From Hallella multisaccharivorax DSM 17128 (GTDB lineage: Bacteria; Bacteroidota; Bacteroidia; Bacteroidales; Bacteroidaceae), in NCBI RefSeq assembly GCF_000218235.1, contig NZ_GL945017.1, positions 523,297-587,296 on the forward strand: a stretch of 64,000 nucleotides of DNA, given 5' to 3'. Under the pieces are notes generated by a model that was not told where the DNA came from, searched no databases, and saw only the letters and a program-made list of their open reading frames with translations. The position numbers and the translations under genes are program-made. This document shows positions 1 to 8,148 of this stretch, piece after piece (within the stretch, counting starts at the first letter, position 1; every line of letters begins with the position of its first letter).

Positions 1-385
1 CATTCATACTCATAATCACCTATTATACAAGTAATTATACAACACTATTTTGACTATTTTATTACAATAGCAAATTGCGAAAGAGAGTAACTACCCAGTC
101 TTTTTCAGCAGGCCAGCCAAAGCTTGAAGTTAAAGAGTTATAAAGTCTTATTTATGATTTTCCAGTTACGTCTGTTTCAGGTCAAAAGAGCGAGTCTTCC
201 CCATAGCACCTTCTTCATTTGGAGAGTTGCTTGGTTATGCCTTTTCAAAGCACTTAAGCAACGGCAACACCCATGAGGAGAATAAAGTCATGGAGGAGGA
301 CAACAAGGACATATTATGAAACGACAGAACGTAACTTGGGTACCGATTCAACCGTTATTACAGCGGTACCGTTTCGCCGATACTG
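1..385. other. Gene-free stretch
   Basis: I see no convincing coding region, RNA gene, repeat or terminator here. Both strands are interrupted by frequent stops. It lies 3' of the acyltransferase gene, which is read leftward, and may hold decayed sequence that I cannot identify. Confidence 0.5.
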
Positions 386-1330
386 TCACCTTAATATTTT
401 TTTCCGTCCAAAAAGAATGGAAAGGTGAGACCAATCCATAATTTTAGCAATATAGATGCTACCAATGATACTGATCAAAATAGTAAGAAACGAATGTAAC
501 ACTCCTGTAGAATCAAATCTGAAAAAAGGTAATATAAATTTTGACAACATCGTAAATATTGGATGGAAAATATAAATTGGGAAAGTGTTTCTCCCTATAT
601 ACTCTATTGCAACCTTAGTCCGTCCTTTAATCAGAGAGAAGAAGTAAGAGGAGAAGGACAAGAAAGAGAATACACATATCAGAACCGATATGGTCCCCCA
701 ATCATGAAAACCCGTGTCTGCAATCAACAAACAAAAGGGGATGAGTGGCCACAGACTCCTGATGTATATTCGTGAGAAATCCTTATAGTATTGCCTTATC
801 CCCACTCCTATGAAATAGTATACAGCCGTCTTGATATTCAAGAAAGGGGTCAACAATGAGACGATTATCAGCAAGGATGCAAATATGGAATACTTTGCCG
901 TGACATCGATCCTGTCTGAAATATGGAATGCAAAATAATAAAGGATTCCACACACCATCATTGCATGCAGAAACCAATAAGGACCAATGGACTTAATAAA
1001 GAGGATATTAAGGATAGTGGGTATGTCACATACCTTAATACCATCACGAACAGGAAGGAACAAGGATAAAACTGCATAACCTATTACAAGAATCATATAT
1101 GGCAACCATATTCTTAATATATAAAGAGTATAATCTTGGATAGGTTTGTTGATATTTACTAAAAAACCTGTTATCACTAAAAAAGTTGGCATTATAAAAG
1201 ACAAAATGCCGCTCTTTGCCAATGGATACACATTACCAAAATTTACTATATGTACAAGAATAACTAAGACTATTAAGATCGCTCTAAAAAAATCAATATC
1301 TCTACTGTATTTCATTTGGAAGACAACCAT
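386..1330 (-). CDS. Acyltransferase 3 family integral membrane protein
   Basis: This 314-residue protein is built almost entirely of hydrophobic helices (about ten). The N-terminal block RDIDFFRAILIVLVILVH is the typical opening of acyltransferase family 3 (OafA/YrhL type), where an Arg and a membrane-embedded His form the active site. Further family-like blocks are GPYWFLHAMM in the middle and NTFPIYIFHP near the C terminus. Such enzymes move acetyl or other acyl groups onto extracytoplasmic glycans; the substrate here cannot be told. An internal Met five residues in, just before KYSRD, is an equally good start. No neighbour belongs to the same pathway; the gene stands alone in a decayed region. 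The family call is secure, the function is not. Confidence 0.8.
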   Translation of the reverse strand: MVVFQMKYSRDIDFFRAILIVLVILVHIVNFGNVYPLAKSGILSFIMPTFLVITGFLVNINKPIQDYTLYILRIWLPYMILVIGYAVLSLFLPVRDGIKVCDIPTILNILFIKSIGPYWFLHAMMVCGILYYFAFHISDRIDVTAKYSIFASLLIIVSLLTPFLNIKTAVYYFIGVGIRQYYKDFSRIYIRSLWPLIPFCLLIADTGFHDWGTISVLICVFSFLSFSSYFFSLIKGRTKVAIEYIGRNTFPIYIFHPIFTMLSKFILPFFRFDSTGVLHSFLTILISIIGSIYIAKIMDWSHLSILFGRKKILR

Positions 1331-1364
1331 TCTCTACCCAGAGAGCAGAGAATGGATTTGAAAG

Positions 1365-1575
1365 TTATTCAACAATAAATGTAGCACCCTTTTGGCATTC
1401 AAAGCCATTCTTTATTATCGTTTCAGATGTGCTATTTAATTTCAGGTTGGCACCATTGTAAATTATTACATTTCCATAGGGAATAGAGGATGTTACATCA
1501 TAATAACCAACTTACTTGCACAAAACCCCGAGTTAAAACTACGGAAAAAAGTCCGAACACAAAGATTCTTTTCAT
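1365..1575 (-). pseudogene. Small secreted protein with coathanger-like C-terminal repeat, frameshifted
   Basis: A reading frame opens at 1575 with a signal-peptide-like start (MKRIFVFGLFSVVL), then hits a stop near 1500. From about 1511 a second frame reads VGYYDVTSSIPYGNVII, then NGANLKLNSTSETIIKNGF and ends ECQKGATFIVE. The NGFExxxGATF ending is typical of the short beta-stack tails found at the C terminus of many secreted Bacteroidota proteins. Joining the two frames would give a secreted protein of about 70 residues. I infer one gene with a single frameshift near 1505-1515. It could also be two unrelated fragments. Confidence 0.45.
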
Positions 1576-1795
1576 ACATATTGGCATATTAGTACTGTTT
1601 AAGAATTAGAGTTTATTGCAAAGATAGTCCTTTCCTTTCAATATACCTAATATATTAATAAATATTTATGATTTTTATATAAAAGGAATTATCCTACCAT
1701 TTGAATGTAGCTCAAGCTCCTATAACTCGTTGGTGGAATCAGGTTAATACATACTTAATTCTGCCTATAGGCTTATTATTGATGAAATTTACTTC

Positions 1796-1873
1796 TTCAA
1801 TGAACTCTTTGCTGAGAATGACTAAGAAATAGTCATTCGGAATTTGTCATGCCTCAAAAGACTAAGTTGTTAC
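1796..1873 (+). repeat. Copy 1 of a duplicated 3' gene tail and terminator
   Basis: This stretch matches 6625-6702; 1806-1854 is identical to 6635-6683 over 49 bp. It covers the last codons of a gene (reading FFNELFAEND, stop) plus the following hairpin. Only the tail survives here; the upstream frame is not recognisable as a gene. It is best read as the leftover of a second copy of the gene at 6380-6654. Confidence 0.75.
1816..1838 (+). terminator. Perfect 9-bp hairpin (AAGAA-type loop)
   Basis: GAATGACTA and TAGTCATTC form a perfect 9-bp stem around the loop AGAAA. The 5' arm overlaps the stop codon of the tail fragment. The same hairpin occurs at 6645-6667. There is no strong U-tract right after the stem, so termination is probable rather than certain. 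Confidence 0.5.
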
Positions 1874-2218
1874 AATGTTGTATAAGAATACCCCCCCTGA
1901 GAACCGCATAAAATAGAAACACCGCAGGAGGATATGGGAAAGTCAGCTAAAAAATCTGATTTTCGACTGTCAACCAATTTAACAAATGACGAGAAAGTGT
2001 AGAGAAACCACTCTCCCGCCAGCTGAATAGTTACAACCTGAATCAGCATTATGACTTCTGTTTTCAAGGGAAGGAACATCGTTCACTGCAGCACCTTTTC
2101 TTCTTTCTTGTGTAGTTGCATATGGGAACTCATCCCTATCTATCAAATTCAGGTTGCACACTATGTCCTCTGAGCGATTCACGTCTCCTTTCCCTTCGAT
2201 TATTTGGATTAGAAGCAC
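1870..2218 (-). pseudogene. Remnant of a NucA/NucB-type DNase domain
   Basis: Translated leftward from 2218, this reads LIDRDEFPYATTQE, then GAAVNDVPSLENRS. The order [RC]DE[FY]P[FY]A[ST]T followed by VPxxEN is the core of the NucA/NucB deoxyribonuclease fold, which in Bacteroidota often ends secreted or polymorphic toxins. After ENRSH the expected C-terminal strands (about QVVTIQLAGEWFLYTF) continue in a different frame that stays open to 1870, so a frameshift lies near 2055. No start, signal peptide or upstream toxin body is present. I regard it as a broken toxin-like fragment; the family call rests on motif recognition only. Confidence 0.45.
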
Positions 2219-2427
2219 AAGTTAGAATTTACGTTGTCCTTTTGCCCAAATACTTCCTATGTGTTTTATAGACTCTTCTATCGATATTATATACAACATC
2301 ACTACAATAGAGATAAAGCTGCGAAAGAGAAAGGATTAGTATGTAGTCAGCAGATGGGTATATATAGCCCCACAGCCTGATTACATACTATTATTCTATT
2401 TGCAGGGTTTCTTGTTTGGAAAGAATG

Positions 2428-3018
2428 TCAGAATGTCAGACCTATGCCGAAAGACAAAGAATGTCTGGTGCTTTTTTCCTTGCTAAAGCTGATTTCCCCC
2501 GATTCTGCATTATAGATGTAAGTTGAGATGTCTGTAAACCTCTTCAGGTTGTATGCTATTTGAAAATTCACGCCAAAATGCTTTGCAAGCATATAGGTAT
2601 ATCCAATTCCTAAGCTGCCTGTGAATCCTTTTGTATAATCTCCAGCCTTTATAGCGTATCCCAAATCTGTAAAGGCATATACATCAGGAATTTTTTTAAG
2701 AGCCCTATATCTTACCGTTGCGAAAATAGGCAACGTGTTATGATCAAGTTCGGTGTATCGGTCAAGTCCAATTCCTATTCCAGCAGACCAAAAAGGAGAT
2801 ATATCGTAACGCGGACTGAGATGAATAGAGTGTCCGCCCATCTTGTATTTGTTTCGATTAAGCGATGTGCCCATAAACTTTTCCGAAAGCCCTAGGTTGT
2901 AGTGGTAATCTACATCTATATGGAATCTGCTTTGTCCCCAGGCTGTCGTTGTACACGCCAATACTAAAATGACAACCCAAAGAGATTTCCAAGGATATAA
3001 TTTAACAAAATGTGTCAT
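2428..3018 (-). CDS. Outer-membrane beta-barrel protein (OmpA/Opa-like)
   Basis: The 196-residue product starts with a signal peptide (about residues 1-28, ending TTAWGQ) followed by alternating amphipathic strands, and ends on an aromatic residue (SLSFGIGLTF), as expected of a barrel inserted by BAM. The strand pattern (IHLSPRYDISPFWSAGIGIG, FTDLGYAIKAG) fits a small eight-stranded barrel. No ligand can be deduced. It is the last gene of a leftward set containing a second barrel (3763-4416) and the LytTR regulator, from which it is separated by a hairpin. It may be a cell-surface target of that regulator. Confidence 0.7.
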   Translation of the reverse strand: MTHFVKLYPWKSLWVVILVLACTTTAWGQSRFHIDVDYHYNLGLSEKFMGTSLNRNKYKMGGHSIHLSPRYDISPFWSAGIGIGLDRYTELDHNTLPIFATVRYRALKKIPDVYAFTDLGYAIKAGDYTKGFTGSLGIGYTYMLAKHFGVNFQIAYNLKRFTDISTYIYNAESGEISFSKEKSTRHSLSFGIGLTF

Positions 3019-3038
3019 AATTCTGATTTTTTATATGT

Positions 3039-3068
3039 CTTACGAGATTTGATAACTAATCTCGTAAG
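3039..3068. terminator. Perfect 10-bp hairpin between two leftward genes
   Basis: CTTACGAGAT and ATCTCGTAAG pair perfectly around a 10-nt loop. It lies between the stop of the frameshifted lipoprotein gene (3091) and the start of the barrel gene (3018). On the leftward transcript it is followed by an A/U-rich run, but not a clean U-tract. It could terminate, attenuate or protect the transcript. Confidence 0.5.
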
Positions 3069-3090
3069 GCATGATTATACTTCTGTTACT

Positions 3091-3577
3091 TTATTTCTTG
3101 CTTTTTGTTATTCTTGCAGCAAGCCACTTCCCCTTATATTTAACAGCACCATAAACAGTACCGCTTGAAAGTTTTGTCGATTTTCCACCATCCATGGAAA
3201 TAGATTTTAGATTAAAACTTCCATTATAAGAGAAGCCGAAAACATATATGCCAGGAAACCATTTCGCATAGAATTTCTTATCAAATGTTTTCGCTCTCGT
3301 CTTTCCAAATTCGTCTGCGCCAGTAACAACGTACAGGGCTGAATTATCTACGGAATATAGTCCTCTTTGGTCATCAGGAGTGGAATTGATGTAATCCTTC
3401 AGTTTCTTTGTCCCTTTGTTTACAAGGGATTTAATGCCTGATTTTAAGAGAGAGTTTACATTTTTGACTTTGATGTTATATGAAGTGAATGGAACATAGA
3501 CAGTCGTTTTCAATGTCGCTGTCTTGACACGAGCACAAAAGTAATGCTCCCAAGAGAACAATAAAAAGATGCTTCAT
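3091..3577 (-). pseudogene. Putative lipoprotein with N-terminal frameshift
   Basis: From the ATG at 3577 a clear lipoprotein signal is read (MKHLFIVLLGALLLCSCQDS, lipobox LCSC), but this frame stops after about 33 codons. The body of the protein (TVYVPFTSYNIKVKNV to ITKSKK, about 145 residues) is open in another frame, where only a TTG at 3561 could serve as start. I infer one gene of about 160 residues with a one-base frameshift between roughly 3500 and 3545; an AAAA run there is a candidate. The body is not recognised: it is basic, with a likely beta-rich second half (SNNGSFNLK-like strands). It lies between two outer-membrane barrel genes on the same strand. Confidence 0.55.
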
Positions 3578-3762
3578 AATAATAAACTTTTTAGATTATG
3601 GTTATTGTGAACTTACCGCTTATGCGGCCTTTTTGTAAATGTAAAGATAAAATAGTTTTTGGATTATAGCAAGGTCTAATACCGTGAAGCGTAAAAAACT
3701 GGAGGCGAAATGGAAAAATCGCTGTCCGAATTGACATCTGGCCTTTTCACAAGACCTACCTT

Positions 3763-4416
3763 CTAGAAGATATAATAAACAGTAAGGAAACCTCCATGTA
3801 GATGCCTTTTGACTGGGTAAAACTCGTCAAAGCGTCTTCCTTCAAATATCATGTTACGGCGCAACGCAAATATGTCAAGGTTAGAATACAGATATCCCCC
3901 AGAAATTCCTATTCCTCCCAAATTCAAGTTAAGTCCTATCTTACAGTCAAAGGCATACCACCGTCCGTTATTGCTACTGACTTTTTTAAAGCCTATTTTA
4001 TGTCCCTGTCCATCTAATAGGTTAACAGGAACATTGCAATATGGTATGTTCATCATGAAGCCTGGTTCCATGAAGAAACCAAGCCAGTTCTCGGAAAACC
4101 GTACTACAGGAGGCGAAACAAGATGTATGGATGGACGTAGATAGAAATTTTCTGTTTCTTCATAATTTTCATCGATTTCCCATCCTTGTCCCTTAGGAAC
4201 TCCGTTAACGGCATATTGCTTCCACATCCCTATTGATGCTCCAAGTCCGATATATGGACAAATCATATAGTGATAGGATGCCTCCATCTGCCATGTGTCA
4301 CAAGATGTCAATGCACCGCTTACAGCAATTTTGTTTTTCCCGTCAGAGTCTTCGTTTTGGGCATTCGCGATATATATATTCCCCAATACAAGTAACGCTA
4401 TCATTATTTTTTTCAT
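3763..4416 (-). CDS. Outer-membrane beta-barrel protein next to a LytTR regulator
   Basis: The 217-residue product has a signal peptide (MKKIMIALLVLGNIYIANAQ), many alternating strands and an aromatic C terminus (GGFLTVYYIF), all typical of a small outer-membrane barrel. It begins 13 bp downstream of the LytTR response regulator gene on the same strand, so the two are almost certainly cotranscribed. Pairing of a LytS/LytR-type system with a small barrel suggests envelope sensing or adaptation, but this is inference. No specific family is recognised. Confidence 0.7.
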   Translation of the reverse strand: MKKIMIALLVLGNIYIANAQNEDSDGKNKIAVSGALTSCDTWQMEASYHYMICPYIGLGASIGMWKQYAVNGVPKGQGWEIDENYEETENFYLRPSIHLVSPPVVRFSENWLGFFMEPGFMMNIPYCNVPVNLLDGQGHKIGFKKVSSNNGRWYAFDCKIGLNLNLGGIGISGGYLYSNLDIFALRRNMIFEGRRFDEFYPVKRHLHGGFLTVYYIF

Positions 4417-4429
4417 AATGTCTGTACTC

Positions 4430-5182
4430 TTATCTGTTTAACCATTCTTTGAGTAATGTCGCACGTTCTTTGCTGACAATGATGTTATCGTCATCACAGC
4501 CTTCTATACGGAGAATCAGCTTGGAGTTGAAGAACTGCGAAATCTTCTTTATATGGTCTATATTCGCTATGTATCTGCGATTGACGCGGAAGAATTTCCG
4601 TGGATCCAATTTCTTTTCTAATTCTCCAAGCGAAACGGATTCCCCATATTGCTCTCCATGTGCTGTAATTATCCGAACCCTTTCGTTGTCTCTTTGGAAG
4701 CAGCTGATTTCATCAGAATGAAGCGGAATAAGTTCATCAGCTTTACTTACAAGGAACCGTTCTTGATAACATCTTAAATCTTGTGCAAGGCCAGAAAGAT
4801 TGTCTTTTGTATCAACCCTTGCTTTTGGCGCCAGACAAATCTTATGCATGGCTTTTTGCAGATCGTTGATATCAAATGGTTTCAAGAGATAATCTATGCC
4901 GTTGGAATGTATGGCTTCCATCGCAAATTCGTCATAGGCCGTGGTAAAAATCACAAAAGAATTGGGCATGATTTCATGGAACGCCTCAAAAACGGTATGC
5001 CTTCCTAAACGGATGTCAGAGAAGATAAGGTCATAGTCGTTTTGACTCCTAAGTCTTTCTATCACCTGTTGTACACTTGACAGCGGGCCATCTACAATTA
5101 GCGTGTCGTCTAAATCAAGTATCATTCTCTTGAGCCTATCTGCGCTAATGCGCTCATCCTCTATAATCAGTAAGTGCTTCAT
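4430..5182 (-). CDS. LytTR-family response regulator
   Basis: The 250-residue protein has a receiver domain at about 1-120 (acidic pocket IIEDE at 6-10, phospho-acceptor D56 in LIFSDIRLG, conserved Lys in YLLKPFD) and a C-terminal LytTR DNA-binding domain at about 145-250 (FRVNRRYIANIDHIKKI). LytTR proteins bind direct repeats upstream of target promoters. The start overlaps the end of the histidine kinase gene by 29 bp, implying translational coupling, and a barrel gene follows after 13 bp. Its partner kinase is frameshifted, so its input may be lost or taken over by another kinase. Confidence 0.93.
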   Translation of the reverse strand: MKHLLIIEDERISADRLKRMILDLDDTLIVDGPLSSVQQVIERLRSQNDYDLIFSDIRLGRHTVFEAFHEIMPNSFVIFTTAYDEFAMEAIHSNGIDYLLKPFDINDLQKAMHKICLAPKARVDTKDNLSGLAQDLRCYQERFLVSKADELIPLHSDEISCFQRDNERVRIITAHGEQYGESVSLGELEKKLDPRKFFRVNRRYIANIDHIKKISQFFNSKLILRIEGCDDDNIIVSKERATLLKEWLNR

Positions 5183-6198
5183 TCTTTATCCGTATTAATG
5201 GTAGTTGAACTTCATAGAATGTATCTGTTTTTCTTATTGTCGGGACTTGCTCACATTGCACACGATAGCGTTCGTAAAGATTGTCCAACCCTATGCCAAA
5301 AGAAGGAATGGAATTCTTATTCCCCGGATGGCGAAGGCTATTGCGCACGATGAGATAGTTGCCTTGGCGGAAAATACTGATGGATAGCTTACCTTTATCC
5401 TCAGGCATGTTATGCTTAACAGCATTTTCAATAAGCAATTGTAGGGACAATGTCGGAATTCCCTCATCTTCAATACGCTCTAAGCACGGATCTGTCTGCA
5501 AAATTATTCTTTCGGGAAACCTTATGTCGAGAAGTGCCACGTAATCGGAAGCGAATTTGAGAGAATCATGAATGCTTACCAAATCGTGTTCTATGCTTCT
5601 TATGATATACCTATATATTCGTGAAAGCCGTATCGTGAATGTCTCTGCATCATCGGGATTCTCATGAATGATTCCCGCCAAGATTATTTAGGCTATTGAA
5701 TACAAAGTGCGGGTCAAGCTGCATTTTGAGTATCTTTTTTCGGGTCGCAAGGTTTTGCTCACCCTGCATTGATATTAACCTGCTGTAATACTGTGTACTA
5801 TGAGCCAGGGAAGAAAAAGTGGCTATGAAACAGACGATAAGCAAGCCTTCCTCGAATGAATCGTAGGGCGCAGGAACAAGCAGGTCGTACAAATTTTCAG
5901 AAATGATGGCTATTGCCACATTACAGAATAGAATTGTGATGCTGAGCAGAAGTTGCCTCTTATAACTAGTTTGCGAAAAATAATTTAGCCGCACTATACT
6001 TGCACTTGTCCATATAATCAGACCCGAGAGACATGCGCAATATAAAAAGTCGGCTATAAAGAAAAGACAATCGCCCAAAGCACTTAAAGCCCAATCGGAT
6101 GTAATTATCCAGACCACATCGTAAAAGAAGAAAGAGGTTATAGAAAGCAATCCCCATTCAATCAACACTTCTTTGGCCTTTGCATTTTTCAATACCAT
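5154..6198 (-). pseudogene. LytS-like sensor histidine kinase, frameshifted
   Basis: The first frame (6198 down to 5662) gives about four membrane helices and the His_kinase box QLDPHFVFNSLNNL, then runs into GGNHS and a stop. The second frame (from 5681) starts AGIIHENPDD and carries the rest: LSRIYRYIIRS, the N-box LLIENAVKHNM and the G-box SFGIGLDNLYERY. Joined, the protein would be about 345 residues, normal for this family. The break is one extra base in the GGCGGG run at 5674-5679. As sequenced the kinase cannot be made; sequencing error in a G/C run is the alternative. It overlaps the LytTR regulator gene. Confidence 0.85.
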
Positions 6199-6379
6199 GT
6201 TTTTAAATTATAGTTTATTAAAAAACGGAGAAACTCAGAATTTATTGCACCACCCTCTTGTCTATTACTTTCCTTCGTACTAAGGTGAGGGACATGTAAA
6301 CATGTTACGCCCAAACTTTTCGTGTAGGCATTATTTTTCATCCTTATTCCACAATTTATTTTTATTCACTGGTAAAATT

Positions 6380-6654
6380 ATGAAAAAAGTCAGAAGACAC
6401 GAAGAAAGGAAGCAGAAAAGTTCCTGCTGAAACAGAACTACGAGAAGTTCGACTTCATGAACCGGCAGTTGGACGGTCTTGACCGCCAAATTGGATATCT
6501 CCTATCAACATTTCCCGAGGCGATTGAGAATGAAACCGGCGGGTCTGCAGTAAAGGGCAACGGTATCTCAAAGTTCAAGACACTCTACAAACTCGTCTCC
6601 GACATGGCTCTTAAGGGGAACTTTTTCGATGAGTTCTTTGCTGAGAATGACTAA
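6380..6654 (+). pseudogene. Unrecognised short gene, probably frameshifted
   Basis: An ATG at 6380 reads MKKVRRHEERK and then stops at about 6430. From about 6407 another frame reads EAEKFLLKQNYEKFDFMNRQ and continues through GYLLSTFPEAIENE to the end FFDEFFAEND. Since KVRRHEERKEAEKF joins smoothly, I infer a single gene of about 90 residues with one frameshift. The product is charged and helical, with a coiled-coil-like N terminus. I do not recognise the family. Its last codons and terminator are duplicated at 1796-1873. Confidence 0.4.
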
Positions 6655-6702
6655 GAAATAGTCATTCGGAATTTGTCATGCCTAAAAAGACGGACTTGTT
6701 AC
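6625..6702 (+). repeat. Copy 2 of a duplicated 3' gene tail and terminator
   Basis: This is the better-preserved copy of the sequence at 1796-1873, still attached to its gene. The identical core of 49 bp spans the stop codon and the hairpin, which suggests dispersal of a gene with its terminator rather than of a transposon end. Confidence 0.75.
6645..6667 (+). terminator. Perfect 9-bp hairpin overlapping a stop codon
   Basis: GAATGACTA-AGAAA-TAGTCATTC. The stop codon TAA (6652-6654) lies at the stem-loop boundary. Identical to 1816-1838. Confidence 0.5.
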
Positions 6703-6761
6703 GACAAATGTAGAATGATGCTAAAAATCGTAAAGAGGGAAGTTATGAACAATATTATGAT

Positions 6762-6769
6762 TATCTTTG
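6762..6769 (+). promoter_or_regulatory. Bacteroidota -7 box (TATCTTTG)
   Basis: TATCTTTG matches the TAnnTTTG -7 consensus and lies 22 bp before the ATG of the pyrophosphohydrolase gene. It likely drives the pyrophosphohydrolase-deoC pair. Confidence 0.6.
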
Positions 6770-6791
6770 CAAACAGCAAGCAAAAAACAAA

Positions 6792-7115
6792 ATGACCATC
6801 AAGGAAGCGCAACAAGCCGTTGACAGCTGGATCAAAAAATATGGCGTCAGATACTTTTCCGAGCTCACAAACATGACCATCCTTACTGAAGAGGTAGGTG
6901 AACTCGCGCGTGTCATGGCACGAAAATATGGCGACCAAAGCTTCAAGCCTGGTGAGAAGGACAACCACGGCGAAGAGATCGCAGACATCTTCTGGGTGTT
7001 GTGCTGTATCGCCAACCAAACAGGCGTGAATCTTACAGAGGAGTTTCAGAAGAGCATCGAGAAGAAAACAAGCCGCGATAAAGAAAGACACAAAAACAAT
7101 CCAAAATTAAAATAA
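6792..7115 (+). CDS. MazG-like nucleotide pyrophosphohydrolase
   Basis: The 107-residue protein carries the MazG/all-alpha NTP pyrophosphatase signature: EEVGELARVMARKYG and, one helix later, EEIADIFWVLCCIANQTGVN. The paired acidic clusters bind Mg2+ and the nucleotide triphosphate. Members of this short single-domain family hydrolyse (often non-canonical) NTPs to NMP and pyrophosphate in the cytoplasm. deoC follows after 5 bp, so both are cotranscribed and a nucleotide-salvage or clean-up role is likely. In many Bacteroidota a D-aminoacyl-tRNA deacylase gene precedes this pair; none is present here. Confidence 0.9.
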   Translation: MTIKEAQQAVDSWIKKYGVRYFSELTNMTILTEEVGELARVMARKYGDQSFKPGEKDNHGEEIADIFWVLCCIANQTGVNLTEEFQKSIEKKTSRDKERHKNNPKLK

Positions 7116-7120
7116 GACAT

Positions 7121-8068
7121 ATGGGAATCATCAAGGAGAAAATAACCAAGGACATTCAGTCACAGCGCAGTAAGGGAATTGTCAAGAGTAGTAAAATAGA
7201 CCAGGCTCTCGGCAAATATAATCTGAACGTCGATGAGGAAGAAGTCCGCTACAAAATCAAGGAGCTGATAGCCGAAAAGGTGCCTGAGAACGACACCATT
7301 GACGTGAAGAAGTTCCTGTTGAGCTCCGTAGAGCTGACATCATTGCACACTGCCGACACAGAGGAAAGCATTTTGGCGATGGTTGAGAAAGTCAACAAGT
7401 TCGATTCAGCTTACCCCGATTTGCCCCATGTGGCCACCATCTGCACCTACCCTAACTTCGCTAATCTGGTGCGCAACACACTTGAGATTGACGGCGTAGA
7501 GATTGCCGTGGTGTCCGGATCATTCCCTTCTTCACAAACCTTCATGGAAGTAAAGGTCGCCGAAACAGCACTGGCCATTAAGGACGGCGCCACCAACGTA
7601 GACATTGTGCTACCGGTAGGCAAATACCTTTCAGAGGATTACGAGGGCGTTGCCGACGACATCAACGAGCTGAAACAGACCTGCGGAGAGATCCCCATGA
7701 AGGTTATCTTAGAGACCTGCGACCTCCCCACCCTGTCAGATGTGAAGAAAGCCGCCATCCTCGCCATGTACAGCGGTGCCGATTACATCAAGACATCGAC
7801 CGGTAAGGAGAAGGCGGGAGCCACGCCTGAGGGCGTCTACGTGATGTGTCAAGCCATCAAAGAGTACTATGATGAGACCGGCATAATGATAGGGCTGAAG
7901 CCTGCCGGTGGCATCAACACGGTGATGGATGCCGTGATCTACTACACGATCGTGAAAGAAATCTTAGGTGAAAAGTGGCTTACAAATGAGCTTTTCCGCC
8001 TTGGTACCAGCCGACTGACCAACCTCTTATTGAGTGAAGTTATCGGCAAGGAAACGAAATGGTATTAA
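7121..8068 (+). CDS. deoC: Deoxyribose-phosphate aldolase
   Basis: The 315-residue enzyme splits 2-deoxyribose-5-phosphate into glyceraldehyde-3-phosphate and acetaldehyde in deoxynucleoside catabolism. The TIM barrel shows the family blocks: VATICTYPNF, GATNVDIVLPVG, MKVILETCDL, the Schiff-base lysine segment ADYIKTSTGK and GLKPAGGI with the proton-relay lysine. It is longer than the E. coli enzyme (259 residues) through an N-terminal extension of about 60 residues, as in other Bacteroidota. It starts 5 bp after the MazG-like gene and is followed by a strong terminator. Confidence 0.96.
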   Translation: MGIIKEKITKDIQSQRSKGIVKSSKIDQALGKYNLNVDEEEVRYKIKELIAEKVPENDTIDVKKFLLSSVELTSLHTADTEESILAMVEKVNKFDSAYPDLPHVATICTYPNFANLVRNTLEIDGVEIAVVSGSFPSSQTFMEVKVAETALAIKDGATNVDIVLPVGKYLSEDYEGVADDINELKQTCGEIPMKVILETCDLPTLSDVKKAAILAMYSGADYIKTSTGKEKAGATPEGVYVMCQAIKEYYDETGIMIGLKPAGGINTVMDAVIYYTIVKEILGEKWLTNELFRLGTSRLTNLLLSEVIGKETKWY

Positions 8069-8100
8069 TTGATCGGTTAAGAAGCTGTTTCAAAAGGTAT

Positions 8101-8131
8101 AAATTGCAGGGTGCGGCACCCTGCAATTTTT
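8101..8131. terminator. Bidirectional terminator, perfect 13-bp stem
   Basis: AAATTGCAGGGTG and CACCCTGCAATTT pair perfectly around the loop CGG. The 3' side runs into TTTTTATT on the plus strand and the 5' side gives an A-run usable for the minus strand. It sits between convergent deoC and the polyprenyl synthase gene and can terminate both. Confidence 0.9.
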
Positions 8132-8148
8132 ATTAAACAACCGGAATA

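Noticed and set aside
3601..3640. Terminator at CCGCTTATGCGG followed by CCTTTTT
   Set aside because: The stem has only four to five base pairs and no plus-strand gene ends there.
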